Source of the DNA: Marsupella aquatica
Lineage: Eukaryota > Marchantiophyta
Direction of reading: 5' to 3'
Length of the DNA stretch: 64,000 nucleotides
Assembly: GCA_973895155.1 (NCBI GenBank)
Contig: OZ316891.1
Span: forward strand, 9,796,001-9,860,000
Below, one piece after another: positions 13,216 to 24,297 of this stretch; the first letter of the stretch is position 1, and each line of letters opens with the position of its first letter. A program made the translations under genes and the position numbers. The notes beneath the pieces are model-generated. The model was not told the DNA's origin. It saw nothing but the letters and a program-made list of their open reading frames with translations, and made no database searches.

Positions 13216-13560
13216 TGTTAAGATTTACTCTTAGGTCTAGAGTTACGACTGTACCATAGTTAAGGCTAACCTTAGTCGCAGACTTGGTTAGGTTAGTCAT
13301 GCTGTGCACACTCTATAACCAAGCAGTGTTTGCTTGGAGAGGTGGAACTCAGGCTCATTATTACGGAGTTAGTTGAGAGATAGAGAGAGCTTGTGCTGTG
13401 GATGCTTGGTATGGCCGGTCGGCCTAGAGTGCAGTAAAGCTCTTGTGTGTTCCCGTGGACGTAGCCTCATGTGGAGGTGAACCACGTATCTCTCTATGTC
13501 GACTATTGTGCGTTGGATGGTTCATGGGCTTGCCGTTGCGATCGTTGTCTATGCTCAACA
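13216..13560 (+). repeat. Copia-1 3' LTR
   Basis: 345 bp, TGTTAAGATTTACTC to ATGCTCAACA, immediately followed by the target duplication GGCAT. It is 330/345 identical to the 5' LTR. Confidence 0.95.
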
Positions 13561-14153
13561 GGCATAAGCCAAAGCCAGAGCCGACACCCACTGTTTTTCC
13601 AAAACAGCCCCTCTACTAGGTGTCGCCTGTGCTTCCCCACTACCTATCCATCACTGCTTGATCATCTTGCCCCCAAGTTATGCTCATGGCCCAATTATCT
13701 AGCTTGTCTCTAAGCTCCCAAGCTTGTCCCAAACGCTAGGACCATGCAATCTGGCCTCGACTCTAGCAACCATCTTCAAGGTTTCAACCCAAATGAGAGT
13801 CTAGGGTCAAAATGCACTTGAACTTCAACACCCATGCATGCCTACTCTGCATTGCCTCCCCAATGCAAGATCTCATGGGAAATTGAACGTGGTTTGGTTG
13901 CTATTTTGGTAGAATTTGGCACGCAGACAAGATAGCCCCCGCAAACCTCAAGACCCAAAGGTAACCCTTAGACCCAGCTAAGCTCAAGAGGATGTAGTAC
14001 TCCTCAAGAGATTTTCAATGCATGCAATAAGTCCCCCAACGGACTTCCGGTTGAGAAGTTATTGTCATTTCCATCCTGATTTCTGTTTGATATTTCTCCG
14101 TAGTGTTGTGACCGTTGTGGCTCACAACTTGGGCTCACTTTTGGCCCCCAAGG

Positions 14154-14440
14154 CTTGGGGGTTAACTTAGTGTATATTTTGGGGTATCATGTGCGATCCT
14201 AGCCTAACATAAACACACCTATTTTATAACGGGAATATTCAAAAAATATTTTCTATTTTCAATATTAATGACCTATTTTATTTTATAGAAGCTATATATT
14301 AGAGAATATTCTACAAATATGGGTTTATAATACCTTCTTTTGTTTCCTACAATTTCAATTTTTTTTAGCTAATTTCTATGAAAAATACATATTTTGGATC
14401 GCACATGGTTCCTAAGATTTTTAATAGTCAACCCCCCAAA
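14154..14440. mobile_element. MITE family M2 (8-bp TSD)
   Basis: This 287-bp A+T-rich insert lies inside repeat X. Ends are CTTGGGGGTTAACT and the reverse complement of TTTGGGGGGTTGACT. The inverted similarity continues to ATGTGCGATCC about 45 bp in on each side. The flanking 8-bp direct repeat is CCCCAAGG (14146-14153 and 14441-14448). Repeat X copy 2 has the unoccupied site (GCCCCCAGGGAGACACC near 57338), which confirms the boundaries. It has no coding capacity; hAT-like by TSD length. Confidence 0.85.
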
Positions 14441-14616
14441 CCCCAAGGAGACACCACTTCACTCATATATGCTTATGGAGACCTGCCACCCCAAACCAAC
14501 TTTGGTCCACTATATTTAGCCTCAACTTGGACCCCAACTCAATTGCATGGACCCACAACTAACTTGCTATGCTCATAACTTTCTAGCTAGATGTCCACAA
14601 ATGCCTTAGCCCGTTG

Positions 14617-14912
14617 CTCAGGGGCCTCAATCCAAGGGGTGTCCCATGTCACGTGCAAAGTTTTGGAGAAATAAACACCCTAAAATTTAAGTCAATAATT
14701 TTTTTAAGGAGTTTTATTACCCCTAATTTAATGGAATATTCCCAAATTTGATTTAAAAAACCCCTATGATTCTTATAATTCTCAAAACTAGATTAAAACA
14801 ACCCTAATGTTCTTCAATAAAACTTTAAATTAAAGTACTTTACTAAACCCAATAAAACCCCCATTACTTATTCGTGTGTGATGGGTTGGAAGAAAAGAAG
14901 TGAGGACCCCAG
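14617..14912 (+). mobile_element. MITE family M1, copy A
   Basis: This 296-bp insert lies in repeat X and starts CTCAGGGGCCTCAATCC and ends GTGAGGACCCCAG. It is flanked by AGCCCGTTG at 14608-14616 and 14913-14921. Repeat X copy 2 has the empty site CTTAGCCCGTTGTGACC near 57520. It is strongly similar to the copy at 15466 and more distantly to 6130. Confidence 0.85.
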
Positions 14913-15465
14913 AGCCCGTTGTGATCAGACCGACCCAATGCTCATGCCTAGACCCTCAAAACCTGTCGTCAGTCGGGGATCCTGGATAGCCACACTTGCG
15001 CCCAACATCCGTTGCACATGAAGTAAACTTCCTTAGCCTTGAGCCCAAGAGAAGCTCTCACTCAAGCCCTCAGAACTCAAAGTCCATCCAGACTTGAACC
15101 CAACCCTTTCCCATGACCCGACCAGCTTCCACGCTAGTCTAAGCCCTTAGTGTGCATGTCTAGCTTAGCGTATGCCCTTACTAGTGCAATGCTTCATTGC
15201 CCACTGGTCTTCTCATACTTAGTACCCATTGGCTAGCCGCTTTGGAGGCCTAGACCATAGAAGAGCCTGGCGTCAGAGTCGACGCAGAAGCTAAATATTA
15301 GCACAGTCGAATTCTGCGACTATCACAAACCAACCTCCCTAATTTGCAATGTAAATATTAAATAATGTTTGCAGCCCCATATATTTGCAACAGCACCTGA
15401 AAGCATCAACACCTGTCAACAAAAATCAACAATTGTGGCTTCACCGTACTTGAGATGTTTGTCTC

Positions 15466-15758
15466 CTTGGGGGCCTCAATCCAAGGGGTGTCCCATATCA
15501 TGCTCAAAGTTTTGGGGGAATAAACACCCTAAAAGTTAAGTCAATAAAGTTTTAGGAATTGTTTTACCCCTAATTTAATGGATTATTCCAAGAATATTCT
15601 CATATTTGATTTTAAAAACCCTATGATTCTTATAATTCTCAAAATTGGATTAAAATAACCCTAATGTTCTTCAACAAAAATTTAAAAGTATTTCACTAAA
15701 TCCAATAAAAAAACCTTATACTTATTTGCGTCGGAAGAAAAGAAGTGAGGACCCCGGG
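15466..15758 (+). mobile_element. MITE family M1, copy B
   Basis: The insert starts CTTGGGGGCCTCAATCC and ends GTGAGGACCCCGGG, with direct flanks TTTGTCTC (15458-15465 and 15759-15766). Two more bases, CT, also repeat, so the exact left edge is uncertain by 2 bp. The interior shares long blocks with copy A, including CCAAGGGGTGTCCCAT and GGAAGAAAAGAAGTGAGGAC. Confidence 0.85.
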
Positions 15759-15768
15759 TTTGTCTCCT

Positions 15769-18700
15769 AACGGCTTATGGTAAAAGAAAATATGGCCCAT
15801 AGTACTTGGTATTCCCTAAACCCTACCCATTGGTACTTTACTCATACGTGCAATAGTGTGCATTGTACAGCTGATGAAAATAATTATTGCCTCAAATTCT
15901 TGTTCCGGTGTTCATGTGGAAGGTTTGTAAAAGCTGAAATTTAAAGTTAAAATGATGGGCCCATATTCCCGCTCAATGAGCATGAGAAAGGGTAAGATTA
16001 AGGGCTAATTTCAAAGTGTAAAAGACGGGGACATGAACTAAAAACACGGGGACAACTTAAAAAATATTAAGCAACCTTGTAAGTTTGGTCAATCATTGTT
16101 TTGCACAAGTAGTTTGTCCTAAACTATCCTCATATGCCAACTTGACATAAGTCCAGACAGATATCAATTAACAACATGCAAATTATGACCCTTAACCATA
16201 AAACCCAATTAAATGAACCTCAGCATGCCCGACCCTTCATTCCCAAAGCCAAGTGCATATATTGTGGGCTTGTCATAGTACAACTTGTTTATGACTTACA
16301 GTAGATCAAAGTTAATGTCAATAGGCAACTTAGAGTTTATTTAACTTATAACCCTTATTTATTTAGGGTTTTCCATAAGGTGTGTGCAACTTGTTTGCGG
16401 TTTTTTAGTTATTGACCACTACATAGATTACACCTAATATTGTCGTTGATTCAATGTGTATCTTTTGCTTAGGTTCCTTGCATCCAAATCAACCCCTGGA
16501 CCCTCACTAAGGGAAATGTAATGAGACATACCTGTGACCGAAGGCCCCCCAGGTACCCCTTGTTATATTTTGGAAGAACATTAAAATGTATCTTGTTCGT
16601 TCTAAAAAGAATTTTCAGTCCTATATAAAATTTACCTATGTTATTATAATCAGATAGATTTGAGGATTTAAAACACCCTTCATTTGTTATAAAAAAAATC
16701 TTTTGGTAAGAGATTCAATCATGAATGCACATTTTATTTAATGTACCATTAAGTAGCAAGTACACTAAACAAACACATTGCCATATAATATTTGGCAATG
16801 TGTGAAAGCCATTGGGGCTTTAGCACACAAACATCTAATTTAAACTACATACGGGACTACATATATCAAAGTTCCCCAGAAGATTCCAACGAAATCTCAC
16901 TACAAGACATGCATTAGAGGTGACATTGCACTTAACAAGCCAAATAAGTCATCCACTACTCCCCTCTGTAAAATGCCAGACATCTTACTGGGCCATAGAT
17001 TCTTAATGTTGCTCCATACATATGGGATGGGAGCATTCACTTCTGAAAACTGAGAGCAAATATTACAAATACTGGAATCACCACACTCAACACAAACCCA
17101 TTGGGTTTCACTATTGTCCTTCTTGAAATTAGAACCCCCTAATCCACTGGTGTGATGACACGTGGTCCAATGAATAAGTGACGGGTGTCATTAGGTATTA
17201 CCATGGCCCTTCAGTTCATTAACTTTGGTACACATTTTAAAAAACCCTTCACCTCTTCTAATCGGTTGCAAATATAAACAAGGACCTTGTTGCTTAGAAC
17301 GGTGTTATATTATTATTCACGGATTTGATATTTAATACCCATCGGACGTTTGCACGTATGTTTCGTTATTTTGTAAGCTGAGGGCCCAGGGAAATCAACA
17401 TGCTTCTTAACCCTCAACTATAGTGTCTCATTAGCACATTTAATAGGTTTTTGTAAAACAAACACTAACATCAATGTCATCCAAGTACATTAACCTGTCA
17501 TACACTATAATGAGTTGTGCAATTCTTTGTGACTTGACTACTTGCAGCCTATGGTAGACATCATTTGTGGAGTAATACAAATGCTCCCTAGCTTGTCTTT
17601 GGAGTCATAGATAAACAACTTTGGTTTGGTAAGTCCTAAGTGGCCTGGGAGAATCAAGGTTCTTGTCTACGAGAGTGTGTTTGCAATCTCCCATTTTATG
17701 ACTAATTACTCAAATTATATGCCCAAATTATTTGCAACTAGCCAAATCAAAAGTCCATAAAAACATCTCGTTTTTGCCAAACATGTAATTTGCTAGGTTG
17801 ACACACTCAAGGTAGTCCAAATTCAGAAGTGTCTGGCTTAGTTGTTTTATCCACATTGGCCACAGTCAATTTTGCGAGGTCCACTTAGTGAATAATATTA
17901 TAAAATAACTTATTTTAGTTCTAGAGATACGTAATTTCATCAGTTATCAATCATCTCCATCACTTGACCTGATATAAGTTGTCACATCATCTTAGAGAGA
18001 CTACCGACTTGCAACGCGAAAACAAAATGGGGAAAATAAATAATTATTTTTTCTCAAAATTTGAGGGAGAAAAACCTTTTTTGAATTTTTTTCACTATGG
18101 ATGTATGTTTAGTACAAACATCCCATCTCGACAAGGTCTGCCAATACGGATATGAGATTTTGCCACATTGTTTTTCAAATTTATGTTCTTGGAAAAAAAT
18201 TGTTTCTTTGGTTTTTTTCTCATTTTTGTTTTGTCCGTATGCCTATCTGAGCGAGGTGAGCCAAAATTGAGTCAATGTCAACTGCAGAGCAGATATGCGT
18301 GGAGGTGCGAAGGCCCTATCTCACCTACATGACTAAGATTTGGAGGGCTAAAAGATTGATAACTAATATTAGTCGCTGATAATTGATATCAACAACTGAT
18401 AATTGATGCAAAAGTTAACTCCTAGTTCTTATCTGTTTCTGAAATTTGGTGAAACAACATGAAAAAACTTTTTTTGGATTGGACATGATTTTTGCTGTGT
18501 TTTTGAAGTTGACCCCCCAGCACTCAGTGAAACTAACCCCGAAACTAACGGCTTAGCACATGCCTAAGTAGGATGGGTTCCACTGTTGGGAAGCATCATG
18601 ATCCACTACCATGTGATATGCTATAAGGGAAGAGATAGGGGAAAAGTCATATTAGCAACACAGCAATCACCTCAACCCAAGCCAAAGGTTTAGGGTACTC

Positions 18701-19049
18701 TGGGCCTATTGACTGACTATCACCATTAATTATTGGTAAGAGATGTTGGCGGTGAGTTCTAATATGAACCTTGCAATCTTAAGGGGTTCATTGTGATGGT
18801 TGTTTTTGCTTAACAACAAATTTATAAGTGCAGACCCTTGATAGGTTGAGTGAACACTTATTGCTAAGCCTACAATCCCGCCAAAACTTACTGAGAAGTC
18901 AATGACCCTCTTAAGTAAAGAAGAATCTGCACTTATGAGGTAGGGGACCTAATTTAAGGCAGGGATGCACATTTAGGGTGGCAGTCATGAGACTATTCAC
19001 TGATGGAGGATAAATGCACATTTAACAAAGAGATGTAAACCATACACTC
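15769..19049. other. gene-poor A+T-rich stretch
   Basis: No supported coding frame, RNA gene or delimited transposon. Two local inverted repeats were seen. One is an 11-bp stem with a 9-base loop at 16773-16803 (ACACATTGCCA / TGGCAATGTGT). The other is an 11-bp pair, ATAAGTGCAGA near 18822 with TCTGCACTTAT near 18926. Confidence 0.5.
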
Positions 19050-19670
19050 TTATCAATGAGTGCACTTATCATGCAGTGCAAACCCCTTTTTAGTGCACAC
19101 CCAAACTTCCCCCCAGGTATTTGCACTTGGAGAGAGACTACTGGCTGTTCTTGTAATACATTTTGGCACCTTGCCAATGTTTTTCATTGCAAGCATACAT
19201 CCATAAACAGTATTGTTGGACCCCTTGACAACCACATTGGGGGCCACAGTGTGTAACAGTCATGTAAAGATGCCACTTGAAAGAATGCTTTTGCAAAAGT
19301 AAGGCAACGTTCAGTTTTGGAACAATGTGCCATTTTTGAATATCTTGTACAAAAACTAGGTAGCAAATTTGCCTGAAATTCATACAGTTATGGGTAATGT
19401 GATATATTGAATGATCAACAGGTGTCTGGGACTTGATTTCCCTTACAAACTGTCTGGATCCAAGCTGCAACAACACATTGTGAAACTCTCCTTTTAGGTC
19501 TCATTTTTGGCTGCACTGACAACAGAGCATTCCACAACAACATAGTTACATGTCTATGTCTCATCAGAAAAGCAAGCAAACACTTTAGAAACAAGTTTCT
19601 AAAGTGTTGCAAGTAAACTAAGCAAAGAAGTAGACAACATCAAATAGCAGAAACTTCTATTGAATTGAAG
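19050..19670 (-). other. weak coding-like stretch, unidentified
   Basis: The minus strand has overlapping open frames (19053-19247, 19138-19476, 19415-19612). None matches a family I know and no two join into one convincing frame. It might be a decayed gene or transposon fragment, but nothing here supports a gene call. Confidence 0.2.
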
Positions 19671-19742
19671 GAGCTCAAAATCATGCAAGGTGAGCTCAAA
19701 ATCATGCAAGGTGAGCTCAAAATCATGCAAGGTGAGCTCAAA
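19671..19742. repeat. 21-bp tandem repeat, three perfect copies
   Basis: Three exact copies of a 21-bp unit (GAGCTCAAAATCATGCAAGG followed by T) run from 19671 to 19733, followed by a partial fourth (GAGCTCAAA). The period is a multiple of three, which is why an open frame crosses it. Confidence 0.95.
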
Positions 19743-21443
19743 CAAAAGTTGTGCAGGTCGTAGCCTTTGTAGGGGAGAACTTCAAAGAAAACTTCTGGAA
19801 AAAAAACCAAGATGCTCGAACTGCAAATGTAGAGGACCAGGATAGACACGGCGCTGTGTAGTTGCTTGAATGCTTGACCTAAGATAAGAACTGGATAGAA
19901 GATACACAACCGCACTGAGCATAGAAGCTCTTTATCAATTGTAGTGTCCATCCCGTGCTGGAAGATCCATCTCCTTACTTCACGCACTTCAATCTTGATC
20001 GTTATCTCTTGTTACTCTTGGCGTTATCTCTCCGGATCCTCCTCGATTGGTTGCTGAGCGCCAAACCTCCATGGCAGTGCGCAAAGTTGTCCTCCATGGC
20101 AGCGCCCACGAAGTGTCTTGGAGCTCACTGCAGTGTAGCTAGAACACAAGAACTCTGGGTGACTTTAGAATAAAATCACTTTTAAAAACATTAGCGTACT
20201 TTCACCCGGTAAACAAACATGGAAAAGTCCATATCGGGTTCAAACCTCTTCTTGCCCGCATTTTGGCACTTTACGGAAAACTCTAAAGTACAACACTTTC
20301 TGCAACGAACAAAGTCATGCAAACACAAAACTTCCACAATGCATAATGACCTTTTGTGCAAATGTACTGGGTGTTCAGCTACTAACAATCATAAATTTTA
20401 GTTGGACTAGTTTAGCCCAAATCCACACCACCTCTCAATGCTCAATATATATTCCAACTAATTCAATACAATTCTGTTAAGCATGTTTAGAGAAGTTTCA
20501 TTTGAACCATTTCCCTTTGTTGCCCCTCCCCTTTCCTTTACCCCCTCCTCCCCTATGATTCACTTCCCTGCTGGTTCACTTTGTGTGGGTGTGCAGGAAC
20601 TATCCCCTTACAAATGGCCACTTGCAAGCCCCTCATGGAGAATCTAGTGCTCAAAACTCCTTAATGAATTGGGTAACCCCTTGAACAAAACCGTGGTTTA
20701 TGCATGCCATTTTACTTTGTATGCTGATCTGAGGCATTTTGGGGGTGGTGGCCCAATGCTCACCATAAGATGAGATAGTAAAGTAAGAGATGGATCCAGG
20801 ACCTTTTCTTCAAATATTTTTTCCAGCAGTAAGTGCAAAACCCAAACCCCAAAAATCTCCAGGCAAAGTTTTAATATGTACAATTGAGCAACCTACAAAT
20901 GAATATTTATGTAGTAGAAATTATTGGTAGTTTGTTCGGTGAATGGCCATCACATATAGAGGCTGAACATTTGAACAACAAACCATGAAGGCTCAAAAAG
21001 AAATCATGCAAAGTTTTAGATGGGATGGGTTCATTGGACAGCAAAACTGTGGATAACTAGTTTGGGTGAGCTACACAAGGCCATTAAATCAAGAAAATGA
21101 GGATGTAGAAGAGGGAAAATGAGGATTTCACTCTTGAGTCTTACTTATAAAGCACAAACCCCAAGCTAGAGTTGAGGTCTAGGTTTCTAGAGTGAAGCCT
21201 CCAGACCGTAACCCTATCACATGATTGAATGGAAAGACTCATGGGTATGATGTTGTCAAATGATGATCATGCATGCTTTTTGTCACGGTTTCTATTTACA
21301 TTCAAAGAATGGGCATCCAGGCTCATGTTCCAACATACCCAAAACACCTGATCTTTGGAGTGCACTTGTCCACGAATGCACACAAAATCATTATGGTAGT
21401 ACACCCTACAAGAATTTACTAACATGACTCATCCCTAATGGGT
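19743..21443. other. no gene recognised
   Basis: Short frames only. No domain or delimited repeat seen. Confidence 0.45.
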
Positions 21444-21497
21444 GCACAAGATTGACCATTAGATCTTTGGGCACAAGATTGACCATTAGATCTTTGT
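21444..21497. repeat. 27-bp tandem duplication
   Basis: The 27-bp unit (starts GCACAAGATTGACC, ends GATCTTTGG) occurs twice head to tail at 21444 and 21471. Only the last base of the second copy differs. Confidence 0.9.
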
Positions 21498-21967
21498 ACA
21501 TCCGTGCCTCATGCTTATATTATGGTACACTTCATGTACAATTAGCAATACTTTATACTTTGGAAATTTGAGGGGTACATCCTTGGATGTTCTGGAGAAC
21601 TTAAGAGAGAATCATATTCATGATCATGATTTAACCATTCTAATAATGGGAAGAGAACATACTATTTGGTTTTGTTCAATATGGCAATCTCCAACACGTT
21701 CTGAAGTTCTGCAAATGTGCTAAAACCACACTGATAGATATCAAAATCACGAAGGTATGGCAGGTCAGAAGGCAACGAGGGGAGAAAGGATGGATTTGGG
21801 TCCCAACGGAAGGATAGGGTATGGGGATCTGCCCATCCAGGCTCTTCATCGTAGGGCCATGCCAGGCTCGGGGTGGGGCTGAGCAGAAAGGAGAGAATTA
21901 GGAGGAGAGAAGAAAGGGAGTTGAGAGGGATAGTGAGAGCAGTCTAAGAACTCATTGTCACTCTGGT

Positions 21968-22400
21968 TTTATTTTGGCAACAAAGAGGGAGTGTGAGAGG
22001 GTGGTTGAACCCAGTCCCTTCAAAACTCTTCTGGTGATATTTTGGCCAAAGGGAGGGACGCTAGGGAATGTGAGGGCAGCCAGAGCAGGTCACTGGCTCT
22101 GGCCCTATTTTGGCACAAGATAGGGAGTTCAGATTGTGTGGAGGGCAGTCGATCTAGGTCTCATTGAAAGTCTGGTCCTGTTCTGGCAACAAAGAGTGAG
22201 TTCAGAGGGGCGGCCAAACTGAGTCCCCTTGAAACTCCACTCCTATTTTGGCAACTACAGCACGAGGTTTGTCTAAGACGAGAGGGAGTTTGGAGGGGTT
22301 TGGAGGGGGAGGTCAGTGAGGGCAGTCCTACTGTAGGCGTCGAACAAGCCGGTCCCATTGAAACTCCCCGGCCCTAGTTTGGCAGTGCTCGAAAAGTGGC
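21968..22400. repeat. degenerate ~60-125-bp tandem repeat upstream of HAC
   Basis: The core TATTTTGGCAACAAAGAGGGAG and variants recur near 21971, 22048, 22105, 22180, 22247 and 22372. They are usually preceded by TGAAACTC or a related block and followed by G-rich sequence. Spacing varies from about 57 to 125 bp. The array sits just upstream of the presumed HAC transcription start, so a promoter role is possible but unproven. Confidence 0.6.
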
Positions 22401-22559
22401 GTGAGTCGAACCAGACAGGGGGGGGGGAGGGGGGCTCTCTGCACAGGCAGCCAGAGCCCAGAGAAGCCAGTCCAAGCCGAGCCCAGCCAAGCCAGACCAG
22501 ACCAGAGCAGGCCAGTCAGCCAGCGAGCAAAGTAAGCCAGCCAGGAGGCAGAGGATGCC

Positions 22560-22624
22560 ACTAGTAGAGGACGGAAGGCGAGGGCAGGAGACAGACACAC
22601 AGAGAGGGAGAGAGAGAGAGAGAG
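22560..22624 (+). promoter_or_regulatory. GA-rich leader/promoter tract of the HAC gene
   Basis: A purine-rich stretch with a (GA)n run ends in GAGAGAGAGAGG followed by TAAGG. GAGA tracts are common in plant core promoters and 5' UTRs. A GTAAGG at 22625 could be the donor of a 5' UTR intron. Confidence 0.4.
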
Positions 22625-23184
22625 GTAAGGAGGGGTGGACGGGAGGGGGAAGGGGGGCAATTCATTCATTTCTATTCTAGTGTTTCCGACGACGGTATTG
22701 GTATTGTTGGCGCAGGAAATACAGGGCTCCCAAGCAAGTCGGGGCAAGTAGTCGGGCTCTCGTCTGTACTCTCTCGTTCGCCGGGGTTGGGTTGCGTTTC
22801 GCAGACTTTCGCGATTTTTTCGTCGGAACGGAGGGAGGAAAGATAGCGAGAAAGGAAGGAAGGAAGGTCGGGGCAGGGGTGGTGGGGGTGGGGGGTGGGG
22901 AAAGGGAAGGGAGGGGGGGGGGAGGGGGGGCCTTAATACTGCACATGATACGTGGTATGGTGTGGTCCTCTTTGCCCCTGGAGTTGTTCTTGACTGGCTT
23001 CGTTCTGACATCTTTTGATCAATGCCCAGCAAGGGAGGCTAAGTTGGGGAGCAAGTTCATCTCTTTTGGGGGAAGCGTGATTTGGTCAGTTCTACATCAG
23101 ACCCGTGACACAATTTCTCTCCCTATTCGCTTCGTTTCACACAGCCCACTGATTTTCTGCTAACAGCGCTTCATATTCTTGCAG
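22625..23184 (+). other. putative 5' UTR intron of HAC
   Basis: The proposed donor is GAG|GTAAGG at 22625 and the proposed acceptor is TATTCTTGCAG ending at 23184. The interval is rich in T tracts near its 3' end and contains G-runs. It is supported only by splice-site look and by its position upstream of the first coding ATG. Confidence 0.35.
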
Positions 23185-23522
23185 AGTATTGACTAGGAAC
23201 CCGGAAGGCAGGTGTAGAAGCTCTCATGGAACGAGGTTGCCAGGGGAACGTTTGATCCGGCAGTAGATTATGCCGTGCCTTCGGATTGGATGCATATCAG
23301 TTCCCGAGTCAGCATCAATTCTGCCCCAGTGCCGACGGGCATGGGTTGAATTCGGTTTTTGATAAGAGCAGAAACTGTATTCTGCAATAGGAAGGGCTAG
23401 GAATGGAGCCATTTTTCCACTCAAACAGGGAAAGAACGATGTAGTAAGCTTTGATGGAATGGATTGGTACATTAATCAGAGGATAGGGACGCTGAGAATT
23501 GGAGGCCAGTAGGTGGATAGAG

Positions 23523-24297
23523 ATGCAGGCCCAAACACATGTTCCAAATCCAGGTCTAGGGTCCCGGATGGCTCAGTCCAATGGGAGCTCTCTTCAAATA
23601 GGTAGTGGAGGGGTTCCTGCATGGCGCAAGACCTGGCAAACAGATACTGATGTTGCTCTTCGCCGAACAGTGGTCGACAACATGTGAGTTACCCCGACAT
23701 TCAGCTAGTAGCCTTCAGTCCATGACTGGAGAAACTCTTTGTATGAAAGTGTTTGGTGAATTTTGAATCGTAGAATGTCAGAATCAGATTGGCCTGAAAC
23801 TACAAATCGGGGAATTGATCTTCGCGTTGTTCCTGCTTTGGTGGAGATTTCATTGTTATCAGGTTATCAACTACAGGTGGCTTATCTAAGTTGTTCTATA
23901 CCTATGATGTTAGGGTAGACCAGTATCTGTTTGTACCCTAATCTCCTAGCACATAAGGTTGATATTGAACGATCTTCATGAATGTTGTACCGCAAGGAAT
24001 CTGCAGAGGTCCTGGGGTATGAGAGGGGGCTTTTGTGCAGGAAACATGAACCTTGTGATTGGTATCGAAAATCGTAGCTGATAAACCCAATGAATCTGCA
24101 GCCTGTTAGTTCCTCACCCTGGATTCCTTCTGAACTGCATTTACGTTGACCTTGCTCTTTGGTTGACTCTTTGAGCTTTCCACCACAGTTTGCAGCTGTT
24201 CCAAAAGCGACGTCCAGTTACTGCAGAGTGGCAGCAAAAGCTACCCGATTTCGTAAAGCGATTGGAAGAGGCACTGTATCGCAGTGCAGCAACTAAG
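23523..24297 (+). CDS. HAC: HAC exons 1-2: N-terminus and KIX-like helix region
   Basis: Exon 1 (23523-23683) ends AACAT before GTGAGT. Exon 2 (24189-24297) follows CCACCACAG. The joined text reads [20 protein letters not shown], then [17 protein letters not shown], which continues into [13 protein letters not shown] of exon 3. This matches the N-terminal module of plant HAC proteins, which binds activator peptides in CBP relatives. The exon 2 donor, AAG|GTCGGT, is not a strong consensus. Confidence 0.85.

Larger units (their letters stand above)
6838..13560 (+). mobile_element. Copia-1: complete, decayed Ty1-copia (Tork/TNT1-like) element
   Basis: This 6723-bp element is delimited by two 345-bp LTRs beginning TGTTA and ending CAACA, and by the target duplication GGCAT (6833-6837 and 13561-13565). 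Order inside is LTR, PBS complementary to initiator tRNA-Met, a 1.7-kb leader, gag, protease, integrase, reverse transcriptase, RNase H, polypurine tract, LTR. Integrase before reverse transcriptase is the Copia order. The gag opening, GHMSEKGL and the RNase H text resemble the Tork/TNT1 lineage. The coding part carries several in-frame stops and frameshifts, so the copy should be non-autonomous. It sits inside repeat X. Confidence 0.95.
6550..15320 (+). mobile_element. unclassified repeat X, copy 1, split by nested insertions
   Basis: About 1.44 kb of repeat X remain after removing the nested Copia-1 (6838-13565 with its TSD), a MITE at 14154-14440 and a MITE at 14617-14912. It aligns along its length with copy 2 at 56463-57966. 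Shared blocks include GCTCATGGCCCAA, the CAAGCTTGTCCCAA region, GGAGACACCACT and the stretch around CTTAGCCCGTTG. Left end AGTGGTGGATGG and right end TTCTGCGACT match those of copy 2. Flanks CACCACAG (6542-6549) and TATCACAA (15321-15328) agree at 5 of 8 positions and differ only by transitions, consistent with a decayed target duplication. There is no coding frame. It could be a solo LTR with atypical ends or a non-autonomous DNA element. Confidence 0.7.

Noticed and set aside
16773-16803. 11-bp hairpin
   Set aside because: Isolated short inverted repeat in A+T-rich DNA; nothing links it to an RNA gene or transposon.
19053-19612. Possible minus-strand gene
   Set aside because: Three overlapping frames, none matching a family I know, and no splice-compatible join was convincing.
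22328-23032. 234-residue minus-strand frame rich in proline
   Set aside because: It is the reverse of G-runs and GA tracts in the HAC leader; low-complexity and unlike a real protein.
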